A stretch of 64,000 nucleotides of DNA from Flaccisagitta enflata. Taxonomy: Eukaryota; Chaetognatha; Sagittoidea; Aphragmophora. The stretch covers positions 94,302,001 to 94,366,000 of the forward strand of contig OZ231126.1 in NCBI GenBank assembly GCA_965153355.1. Direction: 5' to 3'. The notes below the pieces were generated by a model that did no database searches, was not told the DNA's origin, and saw nothing but the letters and a program-made list of their open reading frames with translations. Below, in pieces: positions 33,570 through 45,283 of the stretch. Position 1 is the stretch's first letter. Each line of letters starts with the position of its first letter. The position numbers and the translations under genes were made by a program.

Positions 33570-34345
33570 TCAGGAGACTGTTTGGGGTCTTTGCGTTGTT
33601 GCTCATTCTATCTTCCCTGCTCATTTTGGGCGTGTTTGGGGTCTTTGCGTTGTTGACCATTCTATCTTCTCTGCTCATTTTGGGCGTTTTTGGGGTCTTT
33701 GCGTTGTTGCTCATTCTATCTTCCCTGCTCATTTTGGGCGTGTATGGGGTCTTTGCTTTGTCGCTCATTCCATCTTCCCTGCTCATCTCAGGCAAGTTTG
33801 GGGTCTTTGCAATGTTGCTCATTCTATCTTCCCTGCTCATTTTGGGCGTGTTTGGGGTCTTTGCATTGTTGCTCATTCTATCTTCCCTGCTTATTTTGGG
33901 CGTGTTTGGGGTCTTTAGGTTGTTGCTCATTCTATCTTCCCTGCTCATTTCGGGCGTGTTTGGGGTCTTTGCGTTGTTGCTCATTCTATCTTCCCTCCTC
34001 ATTTGGGGCGTGTTTGGGGTCTTTGCGTTGTTGCTCATTCTATCTTCCCTGCTCATTTTGGGCGTGTTTGGGGTCTTTGCGTTGTTGCTCATTCTATCTT
34101 CCCTGCTCATTTCGGGCGTGTTTGGGGTCTTTGCGTTGTTGCTCATTCTATCTTCCCTGCTCATTTTGGGCGTGTTTGGGGTCTTTGCGTTGTTGCTCAT
34201 TCTATCTTCCCTGCTCATTTTGGGCGTGTTTGGGGTCTTTGCGTTGTTGCTCATTCTATCTTCCCCGCTCATTTTGGGCGTGTTTGGGGTCTTTGCGTTG
34301 TTGCTCATTCTATCTTCCCTACTCATTTTGGGCGTGTTTCTAAAA
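33570..34345 (+). repeat. 54-bp minisatellite, about 14 units
   Basis: Units read GCGTTGTTGCTCATTCTATC, TTCCCTGCTCATTTTGGGCG, TGTTTGGGGTCTTT, period 54, with few substitutions. Because 54 is a multiple of three, several frames on both strands stay open, e.g. an 18-residue repeat MSREDRMSNNAKTPNTPK on the minus strand. It starts directly after the paired-box element. No protein is called. Confidence 0.93.
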
Positions 34346-34390
34346 ATTTGGTGTGTTTCTACTCATGACAGCAATTATGATCATACCTGT

Positions 34391-34592
34391 TAATCTAATT
34401 CACAGTTTGAACCTATTAGTAATTTCAGCGCCCTTCAAAAGAGTAAGCAAGATGAGTGATCGAGTTCATGAATAATCTAAGAGAGCGAAGTGAGTGGAGT
34501 GAGTAAGCAAAATGCGTGGTGCGATCAATTTTACGCAGCGAGCGACCGAGTGGCCCACTATCAGCGCGGACAACTATTGCTAGAAACACACC
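34391..34592 (+). repeat. GAGTGAGC dispersed element, copy 2 (diverged)
   Basis: Shares GTTAATC, GAGTGAGTAAGC, GAGCGACCGAGTGG and the ending TAGAAAC with the copy at 39664-39884. The terminal GC boxes have decayed. Confidence 0.5.
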
Positions 34593-35143
34593 CTTACTGG
34601 GTTCACCCGAGGCCAAACCTGAGTGTGATCTACCTGCACGTGATACTCACGACGCAGAAACAATAACGGTAATAACAATAAAAATAAACCCCCAAAACAT
34701 AAGCAACACTAACAAAATCTTTCCCTCTTACCTCTCTCCTTCCCCCCCCCCCTCCTCCGATTTCCCTTCCCTCCTCCTCCTCCCCTTGATTCGTATTTTT
34801 CCTCTCGCATCCAATGGGAAGTTATCATTCCTCAGATTTCAAAAGCAATTGGATCTTCGCGCAGACAACAGATAACAAATTCAACGTTTTTTTTTTCTCA
34901 TTCTTCTAAATTCCGTTTTCTTGCTCTTTTTTTCTATCTATTTCTTTTTCTACTTTTTGCCCGGAAATTCACGACAAAAGGAAAGAAAAAGGCAAAAAAA
35001 CATCGAATAAAAAAAGAAAAGAAAAAGGAGATTTTCCGTCATTTGTGGGCTCTCAAGGGAAACGCCTTCAGCAACATTTGGTCCATCTTTCTTTTATTCA
35101 CAGAAGCAGGGAAATAAGAACACTTGTTTTGGATTTTCTTTTT
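34593..35143. other. No feature seen
   Basis: Pyrimidine-rich patch around 34730-34800, otherwise AT-rich. Nothing supported. Confidence 0.5.
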
Positions 35144-35391
35144 GGGCAGCGGCCCCAAAGGGCCGATGTCCTGTAGGTCACAGGGATGAATTTCCATACG
35201 TCCGTCCGTCCGTCCGTTTGTACAGTGGGGTTCGTGGAATAACAGCCTACACTGAAGGAAGGTATTTAAGTGTCTTAATTTCATTTGACAAACTTGATAT
35301 TTGGAATATAAGTTGTTCACTTGATGCTTTTGTCCCTGAGTTTTTTGGTTGCTATGGAAACCAAAATTATTTTTTTGAACATTTATAACAA

Positions 35392-35399
35392 CTAGAAAA
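35392..35399 (+). repeat. Target-site duplication of the Penelope-like element, left
   Basis: CTAGAAAA before the left repeat; the same 8 bases stand at 38603-38610. Shared AA at the junction makes the exact length uncertain by two bases. Confidence 0.8.
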
Positions 35400-35542
35400 T
35401 TAAAGCAACGTTTAATCGCATTATGGAGATACAGTGCAGAGTGAGCAAAAAAACACAACTTTTTTGCCTAAATTTTCGAAAACCACTTTGGGCATCATCA
35501 TCAGAGGCAGAAAGAGAGAGAGAAAGGAGACAGGTATTTAAA
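35400..35542 (-). repeat. Inverted terminal repeat copy (pseudo-LTR) of the Penelope-like element
   Basis: Reverse complement of 35553-35694. A 10-bp spacer (35543-35552) separates the two, so the left end could fold into a ~142-bp hairpin. Confidence 0.93.
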
Positions 35543-35552
35543 TATCTTTCCC

Positions 35553-35694
35553 TTTAAATACCTGTCTCCTTTCTCTCTCTCTTTCTGCCTCTGATGATGA
35601 TGCCCAAAGTGGTTTTCGAAAATTTAGGCAAAAAAGTTGTGTTTTTTTGCTCACTCTGCACTGTATCTCCATAATGCGATTAAACGTTGCTTTA
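35553..35694 (+). repeat. Upstream direct repeat (pseudo-LTR) of the Penelope-like element
   Basis: Same sequence as 38460-38602. It contains the first in-frame ATG of the ORF at 35674. Confidence 0.93.
35581..35630 (+). ncRNA. Hammerhead-ribozyme-like core boxes in the upstream repeat
   Basis: CTGATGA at 35591-35597 and CGAAA at 35617-35621, 19 nt apart. They are flanked by GCCT before and AGGC after, which could form the outer stem. Hammerhead motifs are known in repeats of Penelope-like elements. The middle stem (GATGCC with GGTTTTC) is weak here, so self-cleavage is uncertain. Confidence 0.35.
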
Positions 35695-38346
35695 ATAGTT
35701 TTACTACCGGTGCTTGCGATGACGATTCGTCACCTGATTTCTACCAGTTATGGAGCTGGATATTTTCGCCGTTTTTCCTCCTTCTCCGACGCAAAGAAAA
35801 AAGTGGCTAAGACTAAGAACCATGTTCTTTTCCTCGAACGCTGCGTTTTTTACTGCGTCATCCCCACCTTTCTGCAAAACCGCTGTCCCATAAAAACAAA
35901 ACGAGCCAGGATTATAACACATCGCTATCAACGTAGTCTACTTAAAGAATGTTTGCATAAAGAACGTAGGACACTCCACAGCCTACAAAAGAAAATAAAA
36001 AATAACGATAGCATTTTTAAGAAAAAATTCAGTCAAGAACATTATGAAATTATCACAAAAATCACTGAGTCTACCTTTGAGAAAATATTTCAAAAAGAAA
36101 AGAAAAGCCACAAAGAAAAATTTGAAAAACTACAAAACAAACAAGGTAAAAAACCATCCAACATTAACCAACGCCCATCCCTCATAAAAAACCCCGTACT
36201 TCAATGCCAGGATGAGCCTCTCCCTGATGAAGCAGTTGAACTCCCCTCCTTAGGACCTAAGTTCGCGGTAACCCCCAGGAACCTCGATGAGTTTAAAAGA
36301 CAGACGATGAATGAAGTGGAGAAATGTGCCCTTACACTTGAGAAAAAAGGTGAGAACAGCGCAGCCGCTACACTCCGCCATGAAGCAGCAGAAACTCTTA
36401 AGAATGCCAAACCGCCCAAAAGTAATCTTACCTCCCGTCAAAAAAAAGGATTATCTTTTTTAAAGAGAAATAAAACACTTTCAGTTTTACCATTTGACAA
36501 AGGCCAAGGGTTCGGCACTCTGAGAACAGAAGGCCCCAACGGTCTCATTGAAAAGACAGAGAAAGAATTTAAAAATGTTACATTTGACACCCCTAACAGC
36601 ACTAAGACCCTCGAGACCAAAATTCAGAATAAGCTCAGATCCCTCCACAAGGAAGGTAAATTAGACACGGCCACTTACAAACAACTATACCCTTCAGGCA
36701 GCCAAACACCCACAGCTAACCCGGTGATAAAAGCCCACAAACCTGAAAAAGACTATCCTGTACGCGTGGTGACCTCCCACATAGGCGCCCCCCAAGAATC
36801 TCTCTCCACTTTCCTTAACCAGATCCTTCAACCATTTATCGAAAAAAGCCCTCATGTTATTAAAAACTCATTTTCCTTTGTTGAAAAGATTAAAAACCTA
36901 ACCCTCGGTAAAAATGAAAAAATGGTCTCCTTCGATGCAGCAGCTCTCTTCCCCTCAGTCCCTATCTCTGACTGCCTTAACCATGTGCTCAACCTTCTCA
37001 AAAGTGACCCTGACCTTCCCCGCCGTACTAAACTCTCACCCGAAGAAATCATCGACCTAACCTCCCTGTGCCTCTCCACCTCAGACTTCATTTACAACGA
37101 CCGGCATAATTCCACCAAAGACAGTGGCCCAATTGGGCTCAGTCTGATGGTAACCATATCACAAATAAGGATGATTTATACGATGGACAATGCCATTCCA
37201 ATTGCCACCGAAAAGGGCCTTGCCATCCCCAGACACCTCGGCATCTATATGGATGACTGTTGGTGCACACTCGAGTACCAACCAGCCCCACGCCGTCCTG
37301 GTCTCCGCAGTGACACCCAACGTGTAGACCCGGCAGCCGCGTTTAATGAGTGTCTGAATGAAGTCCACCCTAGAGTTCAGTTTACCCATGAAGAAGAGGA
37401 AAATAACTCCATAGCATTCCTTGATGTCTACTTAACCCGCCAGGATAACGGCAGTATCTCCACCCGAGTTTACCGGAAAAGCAGCAATACCAACATAACC
37501 ATTAAGCCCCAATCTTGCCAAAACCCATTAACCGTCATAGCCACATTCAAGGGAGAACTTTGCCGAGCCCATAAATTATGCTCCACCGCTGAACAAACCC
37601 AAAAAGAAATTGACTTTCTCCTCGACCTTTACGAAGACAATGGACACGACAGAGCCAAGTTATCAGCCATAGCATCAGAATACTCACCTCCATCCACATC
37701 ACAGCCTAAGAAAAAAGACCGCAACAAGCACACTCCATATAAGAGACAAATCAGTACAGAAGATTCAATACCGGACAACCTATTTGACGTCTTACCTTTC
37801 AAGGACGATAATACTAAGGATGAGGAATACAAGCCATTTGCTCGTATACCATTTATTCCAGGAGGCATTTCATACCGCCTCAAACGGTCCTTAACTAAGG
37901 CTGGCGTCAATACATGTTTCACATCAGGCACTAAGTTGAAAGACATTTTATGTAGCAAAAACAAAAGCAAAATTGACCCTGAAAAAAAGCCAGGTATCTA
38001 TAAATATATATGCCCTAAATGCGGTAAAGTCTACATTGGCCAAACTCGTAGATGCTGTGAAACGCGATGGCATGAACACCAACGCGCCATTGAGAAACAA
38101 AATTGGTCGCACAGTGGCATAAGCCAACACCATCAGAGCTGCGACGAGCCCTTTGATCTCTCAAACTTCCAAGTCATCAAAACTATGACGGGGAAGAATA
38201 AGAGGAAACTCGACTACGACCAGAGAGTGTGGGAAGCCCTTGAGATCAAAAAAGAAAATTGTGGCCCAGGGAAAGGAATGAATGAAGACTGGGGATCTTA
38301 CGTTAAAACTGATGCCTGGAATCCAGTTTTCAATACCATGGATTGA
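35674..38346 (+). CDS. Penelope-like reverse transcriptase with GIY-YIG endonuclease
   Basis: 890 residues from the ATG at 35674, which lies in the upstream repeat. A start at 35719 (MTIRHL) would also be in frame. Penelope-like proteins copy their RNA at a nick made by their own GIY-YIG nuclease. Residues ~40-160 form a basic, helical N-terminal region. The reverse transcriptase core follows, with catalytic FDAAALFPSVP at about 420-430, SGPIGLSL near 484 and YMDD at 525-528. A Lys-rich linker precedes the endonuclease at about 774: GIYKYICPKCGKVYIG, with a CPKC pair inside, then the arginine of TRW and the glutamate of WEALE that fit the nuclease active site. It ends TGA. No frame breaks seen, and the length is normal for the family. 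Confidence 0.93.
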   Translation: MRLNVALIVLLPVLAMTIRHLISTSYGAGYFRRFSSFSDAKKKVAKTKNHVLFLERCVFYCVIPTFLQNRCPIKTKRARIITHRYQRSLLKECLHKERRTLHSLQKKIKNNDSIFKKKFSQEHYEIITKITESTFEKIFQKEKKSHKEKFEKLQNKQGKKPSNINQRPSLIKNPVLQCQDEPLPDEAVELPSLGPKFAVTPRNLDEFKRQTMNEVEKCALTLEKKGENSAAATLRHEAAETLKNAKPPKSNLTSRQKKGLSFLKRNKTLSVLPFDKGQGFGTLRTEGPNGLIEKTEKEFKNVTFDTPNSTKTLETKIQNKLRSLHKEGKLDTATYKQLYPSGSQTPTANPVIKAHKPEKDYPVRVVTSHIGAPQESLSTFLNQILQPFIEKSPHVIKNSFSFVEKIKNLTLGKNEKMVSFDAAALFPSVPISDCLNHVLNLLKSDPDLPRRTKLSPEEIIDLTSLCLSTSDFIYNDRHNSTKDSGPIGLSLMVTISQIRMIYTMDNAIPIATEKGLAIPRHLGIYMDDCWCTLEYQPAPRRPGLRSDTQRVDPAAAFNECLNEVHPRVQFTHEEEENNSIAFLDVYLTRQDNGSISTRVYRKSSNTNITIKPQSCQNPLTVIATFKGELCRAHKLCSTAEQTQKEIDFLLDLYEDNGHDRAKLSAIASEYSPPSTSQPKKKDRNKHTPYKRQISTEDSIPDNLFDVLPFKDDNTKDEEYKPFARIPFIPGGISYRLKRSLTKAGVNTCFTSGTKLKDILCSKNKSKIDPEKKPGIYKYICPKCGKVYIGQTRRCCETRWHEHQRAIEKQNWSHSGISQHHQSCDEPFDLSNFQVIKTMTGKNKRKLDYDQRVWEALEIKKENCGPGKGMNEDWGSYVKTDAWNPVFNTMD

Positions 38347-38459
38347 CAGCTAATAATGCGGATGGGGCGGGGGGGCCCAGCCCTTCTTGGGCTCTTGGTC
38401 TTTGACCATTCTGTCTCTCTCTTCCCTCTCTCTCCAATCCTCAATTGTCTCTCTTTCCC
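38347..38459 (+). other. 3' untranslated part of the Penelope-like element
   Basis: C/T-rich, no ORF; runs into the downstream repeat. Confidence 0.7.
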
Positions 38460-38602
38460 TTTAAATACCTGTCTCCTTTCTCTCTCTCTTTCTGCCTCTG
38501 ATGATGATGCCCAAAGTGGTTTTCGAAAATTTAGGCAAAAAAGTTGTGTTTTTTTGCTCACTCTGCACTGTATCTCCATAATGCGATTAAACGTTGCTTT
38601 AA
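38460..38602 (+). repeat. Downstream direct repeat (pseudo-LTR) of the Penelope-like element
   Basis: Identical by eye to 35553-35694 and preceded by the same TCTTTCCC. It is followed by CTAGAAAA, the target duplication. Confidence 0.93.
38488..38538 (+). ncRNA. Hammerhead-ribozyme-like core boxes in the downstream repeat
   Basis: CTGATGA at 38498-38504 and CGAAA at 38524-38528, same spacing as in the upstream copy. Paired copies bracketing the ORF are the layout that would release a unit-length RNA. Confidence 0.35.
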
Positions 38603-39663
38603 CTAGAAAATTGATATTTTGACAAATACTATCAGAGAACATTGCTCAGAATTAAATTTGCTACAACTTTCCCACAGTATGTCCTGTAAGAATATTGCTC
38701 GTTTAGCTGTTGCTAGGGAGCATCATTTAGCGGTTGCTAGGTGTGATGCCCCCTAGCAACGGCCAAACGAGCAATATTCTTACAGAACATACTGTGGGAA
38801 AGTTGTAGCAAATTTAATTTTGAGCAATGTTCCCTGATAATATTTCTAAAAATATTGATATTTTAGTGGTTATGAATGTTTGAAAAAATAATTTTGGTTT
38901 CCATAGCAACCGAAAAACTCAGGGACAAAAGCATCAAGTGAACATTTTATACTTCAAATATCAAGTTTGTCAAATGAAATTAAGACACTTAAAGACCTTC
39001 CTCCAGTTTAGGCTGTTATTCCATGAACCCCACTGTACATACGTACGTCCCCCCCAAAGCGTCTCAAGCCTCAATCCCTATTGAATAACATGGAAAATTG
39101 AGAAAATGCAAACTTCCCATTGAATAACATTGGAAATTGATGAAAAATGAAAAAATGTGAAATTCCCATTGAATAACATGGCAAATTGATGAGAAAATGA
39201 AAAAATGCAAAATACCCATTGCATATTATGGAAAATAGCTCCAAAGGCCTCAAATATGCCCTCTCAGGATGTATGGAAATTCACCCCTGTGTCCTACAGG
39301 ACATCGGCCCTTTTGGGGCCGCTGCCTTGCTCTCACTCCACTTCTTCAGCTATCACTCCAAGCAGGGCATCGGGTACCGCTGACCATGTGCAATCCTTGG
39401 ATGACTTGTTATTGCTAATGCTATTCATGATCGTGAGCTGAAGTTTTGGGCTTGAGTTTGAGTTTGTGAGCAAGTTTGCGAGCATTTTCTTGAGAAAGTG
39501 AGCTTCAGCTTGTGCGTCCATTTCGGCATGAGTTGATTGTGGTGTGGTCTTAAGCATGACATTTATTGCATTATTTGTGTGAGTGCTGTTTGGGTTCGAG
39601 CATGCTTCAGTAAGATCTTTGGCACGAGTGGGAGTTTGAGGACATTTTTCCAATGATGATGAC

Positions 39664-39884
39664 AAACGCGATCATTCCCGTTAATCGCGTTTTCACCGTG
39701 TACACAAATTGAAAATTTTCAATTGTACCAAAATGGAGTGAGCAAGTGGAAGAAGTGAGCGAATGAAGGGAGTGAACAAGCGATGTGAGCAGTATGACTC
39801 TACTATGAGCGGTGTGAGCGAATGAATGTTGCAAGCGACCGAGTGGACCATTAAATATGTAGTTGTCTGTGACTAGAAACGCGA
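39664..39884 (+). repeat. GAGTGAGC dispersed element, copy 3
   Basis: AAACGCGAT (39664), its complement ATCGCGTTT (39684), a GAGTGAGCAAG-rich interior and AAACGCGA at the right end (39877). So, as in the paired-box family, one box can pair with a near or a far partner. Confidence 0.6.
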
Positions 39885-40053
39885 CCCGGGAGTTTGCGTA
39901 AGGTTTAGATTGAGGGAAGGCTAAAGTGTGAGATATGGCTTGTCAGCTTAAGATGGATCTCCAGCTTGAGCTTCGACAGGAAAATCAGCAGTTGGCAACC
40001 ATGCGCTACAATGAGAAATAATCAAACGATCTAAAGGCATGCTACTTCTGCTC

Positions 40054-40290
40054 TACCATCTTGGCGGAAAGAAACGCGACAGTTGCTAAAAGTAGTATCA
40101 ACTTTGGAGGCTTGCTGCTCTTTAACGGAATAAGCTACAGACCCCAGATTGGGCCCATTCTAAAGGTCTGATTCAAATCTTGAAAATGAGACCAAGTTGA
40201 AGTCTATAGTTTTATTCATTTAGGAGCAGCGCTCTTCCAAAGTTGATGCTAGTTTTAGCAACTGTCGCGTTTCTTTCCGCCAAGATAGTA
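40054..40290. repeat. Inverted repeat with ~55-bp arms
   Basis: Arm 40054-40110 (TACCATCTTGGCGGAAAGAA through CAACTTTGG) returns inverted at 40235-40290 with a few differences. ~125-bp centre without an ORF. Probably a small foldback element; no target duplication recognised. Confidence 0.7.
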
Positions 40291-40580
40291 CAACTACTGT
40301 TTGGTATATCAGTAATCAATATAGAGCTTGTGAGTTTGTGCGTAACCAGCAATCGTCCACTCCTGCATTTATCCCTTTTGTTGAACCATTTATAATTCAT
40401 TGAGGTAATTTTGATCAGAAAAAGCCATCCCTCCGACGCTCCTCTATGCAGAACCCATCGCCCCAGACACCCCCCCCCCCAGATAGCGGCCGACGAAAAA
40501 GGGCCGACAGACCGACTATCCAAACGATCAAACATTTGTGTTATGTCACCCAATTTTCCCCTCGCGAAATGCCCGCCCAG

Positions 40581-41442
<862 letters not shown>

Positions 41443-42006
41443 TTTTTAGTCGCGTGAACGCGACTCTAGAAGCCGCTCTGTCCGTCAGTCTGTCAGTCTG
41501 TCGGTCGGTTGGTCCGTCACATTTTTTAAATATAGGCTCTATGGCCATTTTAAAGGTTATTGAAGGTAATTATAGGTAATTCTAGGTAATCATGGGTAAA
41601 TATAGGTATTTTAGTAATTTGTATTATATGAGTCAGAAAAGTTGTCTAGGACTATGAATTGAGGTAATTATAGGAAATATAGGAAAGAATGGGTAATTAT
41701 AGGTAATTAAAGATAATTATTGGTAACATATTGTAATTGTAGGTAACTTTAGGTATTTACAAGTAGTTGTAGGTAACTATGGGTTATAACTAGGGATGTG
41801 GAAGCGATTGACTGCTTCCAATTTGGAGGATGGTATAGCTACTAGTATTTGAACTACATAATGGAAGCAAAAGCTGAAACTGAAGCGGAAGCGGAAGCGG
41901 AAGCGGTGGAAGCGGCATAAAAATCGACCGCTTAGTAACCTTAGCCTTAACCTTAATTACCTTAATTACCCTCATAACCACGCGACTAAGGTTTGTTAAC
42001 CTTGTT
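41443..42006 (+). repeat. Paired-box dispersed element, copy 10, with a tandem-repeat interior
   Basis: TTTTTAG, left box AGTCGCGTGA, adjacent CGCGACT, GCCGCTCTGTCCGTCAGTC, TCACATTTTTT, a degenerate array of TAGGTAATTA-like units (41570-41790), GGAAGC repeats (41880-41920), ACCTTAATTACC units, a distal box CCACGCGACT and CCTTGTT. There is one mismatch in the 10-bp pairing. Confidence 0.78.
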
Positions 42007-42203
42007 GTTTTTGTTTCTGTTTGTTTGTTTGTTTATTTTTTTGTGTTTTTTTGGTTCTCTTTGGATCTATTGTCTTTTATTTTGCTGTTCTTCTTTCACT
42101 TCGGACTTCAAAATGGTTTCTCAAAGCGATTCATCATTTATTCCGACACTTGCTTCATCATTTTTTGAACAAAAAAAATCACACTCTCACTCTACCCACT
42201 CCC

Positions 42204-42689
<486 letters not shown>

Positions 42690-42795
42690 AAATAAACTTT
42701 CGTGATGGACAAATGGTTGGACGGAGGGACGGACGGACGGACTGATGGATGGACAAAGTTTCTCATAGTGTAACGTAGCCTGCGACAATAAATAA
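42690..42795 (-). repeat. Paired-box element fragment (left end only)
   Basis: Minus strand: TTATTGTCGCAGGCTACGTT, CTTTGTCCATCC and a GTCCGTCC run. The distal module is missing. Confidence 0.45.
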
Positions 42796-43139
42796 TCAAC
42801 AGTGCAACGCTTACCGTCTGAATAGCTATCTCTTTGTTCGCTTGCCTGATGGACAATTACACGGTAGACGATAGTAAAACATTAGTAAAACATAGTAGAC
42901 GGCCATCTTTATGCTTCACCTTGCCCTGAGAGCAACCTCATTCGGATTTTTGCTCCCTCTCTTCCTCTTTTTCAATAAACACCTAATTAAACCGTCATTT
43001 TCACAGGAATCTGGGCCTCCTCGTATTTGCCCCCGTCCCCCTTTCGCCCCGCCGTACTGTGCATTGTTTCTGATCCTTCCGAATTCCCCACGCCCTCTCG
43101 CTTGGGGAAGCCCAAAACATCGCCCGGCCTCCGCGCTGC

Positions 43140-43250
43140 CGCCGTCGTAGACGGGTTGGAGGGGCCATTGCGGCGGCGGCGGCGGAGGAGGAGGAGACGG
43201 CGGAGGTGGATGAGGAGGAGGAGGCGGCGGCGGCGGCGGCAGTTGTGGTG
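43140..43250 (+). repeat. GGC/GGA trinucleotide patch
   Basis: (GGC)n and (GGA)n alternating, just upstream of the CT tracts. CpG-rich surroundings (43010-43140). No gene assigned. Confidence 0.8.
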
Positions 43251-43307
43251 TTAAACGTAAATGACTGAAGTGTCGAGATTTAAATACCATTTGACGGGAC
43301 GCGAGAA

Positions 43308-43988
<681 letters not shown>

Positions 43989-44105
43989 AGCTGATCAGCT
44001 GATGAGAGCAGAAGAAAGAGGAGAAAAAAAATATGTTCTTTGGTACGAAAAAATAAATCTGGACAAATCCGCCACAACAAAAACAATTGAGGTGTAAAGA
44101 AATTG

Positions 44106-44246
44106 AACAAGGCCTGACACCGAGCAACCATAGTCGCGTGCGGGCATCAATGTGGCAAGCCAACCAGGCACTTTGGCAGGATTGGCGACGCGGAAACACG
44201 TAAAATTAACAATTATGACTGACCGACCGACCGACTGACCGAATTA
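44106..44246 (-). repeat. Paired-box element fragment (right end and GTCGG run)
   Basis: AACAAGGCC, then AGTCGCGTGCGGG (minus-strand distal box GCACGCGACT), GGCA..GGCAGGA and a (GACC)n run at 44219-44240. The left box is lost. Confidence 0.55.
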
Positions 44247-44334
44247 AAAGATGAAAAATTGCAGTTGGCCAACACAAAAACAAATGTGGCTTCAGCTAAA
44301 AGACTTGGCGGATGCAAAGGACGCATAAGAGTCA

Positions 44335-44992
44335 TCACTGACCCATCAGTAGCTTGTACCGAAATGACAATAAACAATAAAATCAGAACTCCACAAGTAG
44401 TTCTTATTGTGGGGCTGTCTTGGGCTTCCAATGACATCACTTTTGGTCTGAAAAAATTGCATCTTGCTGTCCGCGCCTTACCTTGAATTTTCCTTCAGCC
44501 TATGGGAAACCAAAAATTTCAAAGTGCTTAAATCTCTATTTTGACTGCAGAAAAAACTGTTAATTGAAAGTGCTTTCCTTTTTTCAATATTCCAACTAGA
44601 AGGTGCTCAAAATAAGTGTCAAAGTCTGCAAAACTTACCTTTCTCATTTATTTATATGTAAAATCGCGAAACTTACCTTTTTTTATATCTTTAAGATAAA
44701 TTTTGACTATGATCCCGAAGGAATATTGAAAAAAGGAAAGCACTTTCAATTAACAGTTTTTTCTGCAGATTTCAAATCTGCAGTCAAAACAGAGATTCAA
44801 GCACTTTGAAATTTTTGGTTTCCCATAGGCTGAAGGAAAATTCAAGGTAAGGCACGGACAGCAAGATGCAAATTTTTCAGACCAAAATTGATGCCATTAG
44901 AAGCCCAAGACAGCCCCACAACAAGAACTACTTGTAGAATTCTGATTTTATTGCTTTTAGTCATTTAGGTACAAGCTACCCATCAGTCATAA
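44335..44992. mobile_element. Palindromic element, ~655 bp
   Basis: The left arm with CATCAGTAGCTTGTACC, ACTACTTGT-type words, TTTTCCTTCAGCCTATGGG and AATTTCAAAGTGCTT returns inverted down to GGTACAAGCTAC at 44969-44980. The whole can fold as one long hairpin with a ~130-bp AT-rich centre. A non-autonomous DNA transposon is likely; ends are not exact. Confidence 0.8.
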
Positions 44993-45063
44993 GTTTAATC
45001 ATTATCATCTTTACTGTTGCCACTATGCGAAACACATATAAGCAGATTAGATCTGTTGCCACT

Positions 45064-45283
45064 TTTTTGGTTGCGGACACGCAACTCTATAAGAGGATTT
45101 GTCCGACCGTCCGTCGGTCCGTTGCTCCGTTGGTCTATCAGCACGAGTCAAAAAGTAGGAAAACGAGCATTTAAAACAATTGTGTGTCTGTTTTGGGGGT
45201 TGGGTGGGGTGTTGGGTATGGATTGGGGTTGGCTGCCCCTGCCCACCCGTCTGCAACGATATTGTGACCCCATGTCACTTATT
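45064..45283 (+). repeat. Paired-box dispersed element, copy 11 (type B)
   Basis: Box GGTTGCGGAC, adjacent GCAACT, CTCTATAAGAGG, GTCCGTCGGTCCGTTG, AGTAGGAAAACGAGCATTT, CCCCTGCCCACCCG, distal GTCTGCAACG and ATTGTGACCCCATGTCACTT. It is followed at once by the 94-bp minisatellite. Confidence 0.78.

Larger units (their letters stand above)
35400..38602 (+). mobile_element. Penelope-like element (GIY-YIG type), intact ORF
   Basis: A 3.2-kb retroelement inserted in a MITE arm. It has the typical asymmetric structure: an inverted copy of its ~142-bp repeat at the left end (35400-35542), a direct copy (35553-35694) and another direct copy at the right end (38460-38602). All three look identical by eye. 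The single ORF encodes reverse transcriptase plus a C-terminal GIY-YIG endonuclease. Identical repeats, a clean ORF and a visible target duplication point to a recent and possibly active copy. Confidence 0.93.
35223..39035. mobile_element. Palindromic Tc1/mariner-like MITE, interrupted by a Penelope-like element
   Basis: Ends CAGTGGGGTTC (35223) and GAACCCCACTG (39035), each next to TA (35221-35222, 39036-39037). Left arm 35223-35399 and right arm 38860-39035 are inverted copies. A second inverted pair (AACATTGCTC..TTTGCTACAACTTTC) flanks the centre at 38640-38830. Removing 35400-38602 and one CTAGAAAA restores an unbroken left arm. Confidence 0.85.
35144..39386. repeat. GGCAGCGGCCCC element, copy 3, carrying two nested insertions
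   Basis: Left end GGGCAGCGGCCCCAAAGGGC then GATGTCCTGTAGG to about 35204 (GAATTTCCATAC). The same block returns inverted at 39261-39330, followed by GGGTACCGCTGACC at 39371-39385. Between the ends lie a palindromic MITE (35223-39035) and a ~37-bp minisatellite (39080-39230, TTGAATAACATGG units). Confidence 0.78.
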
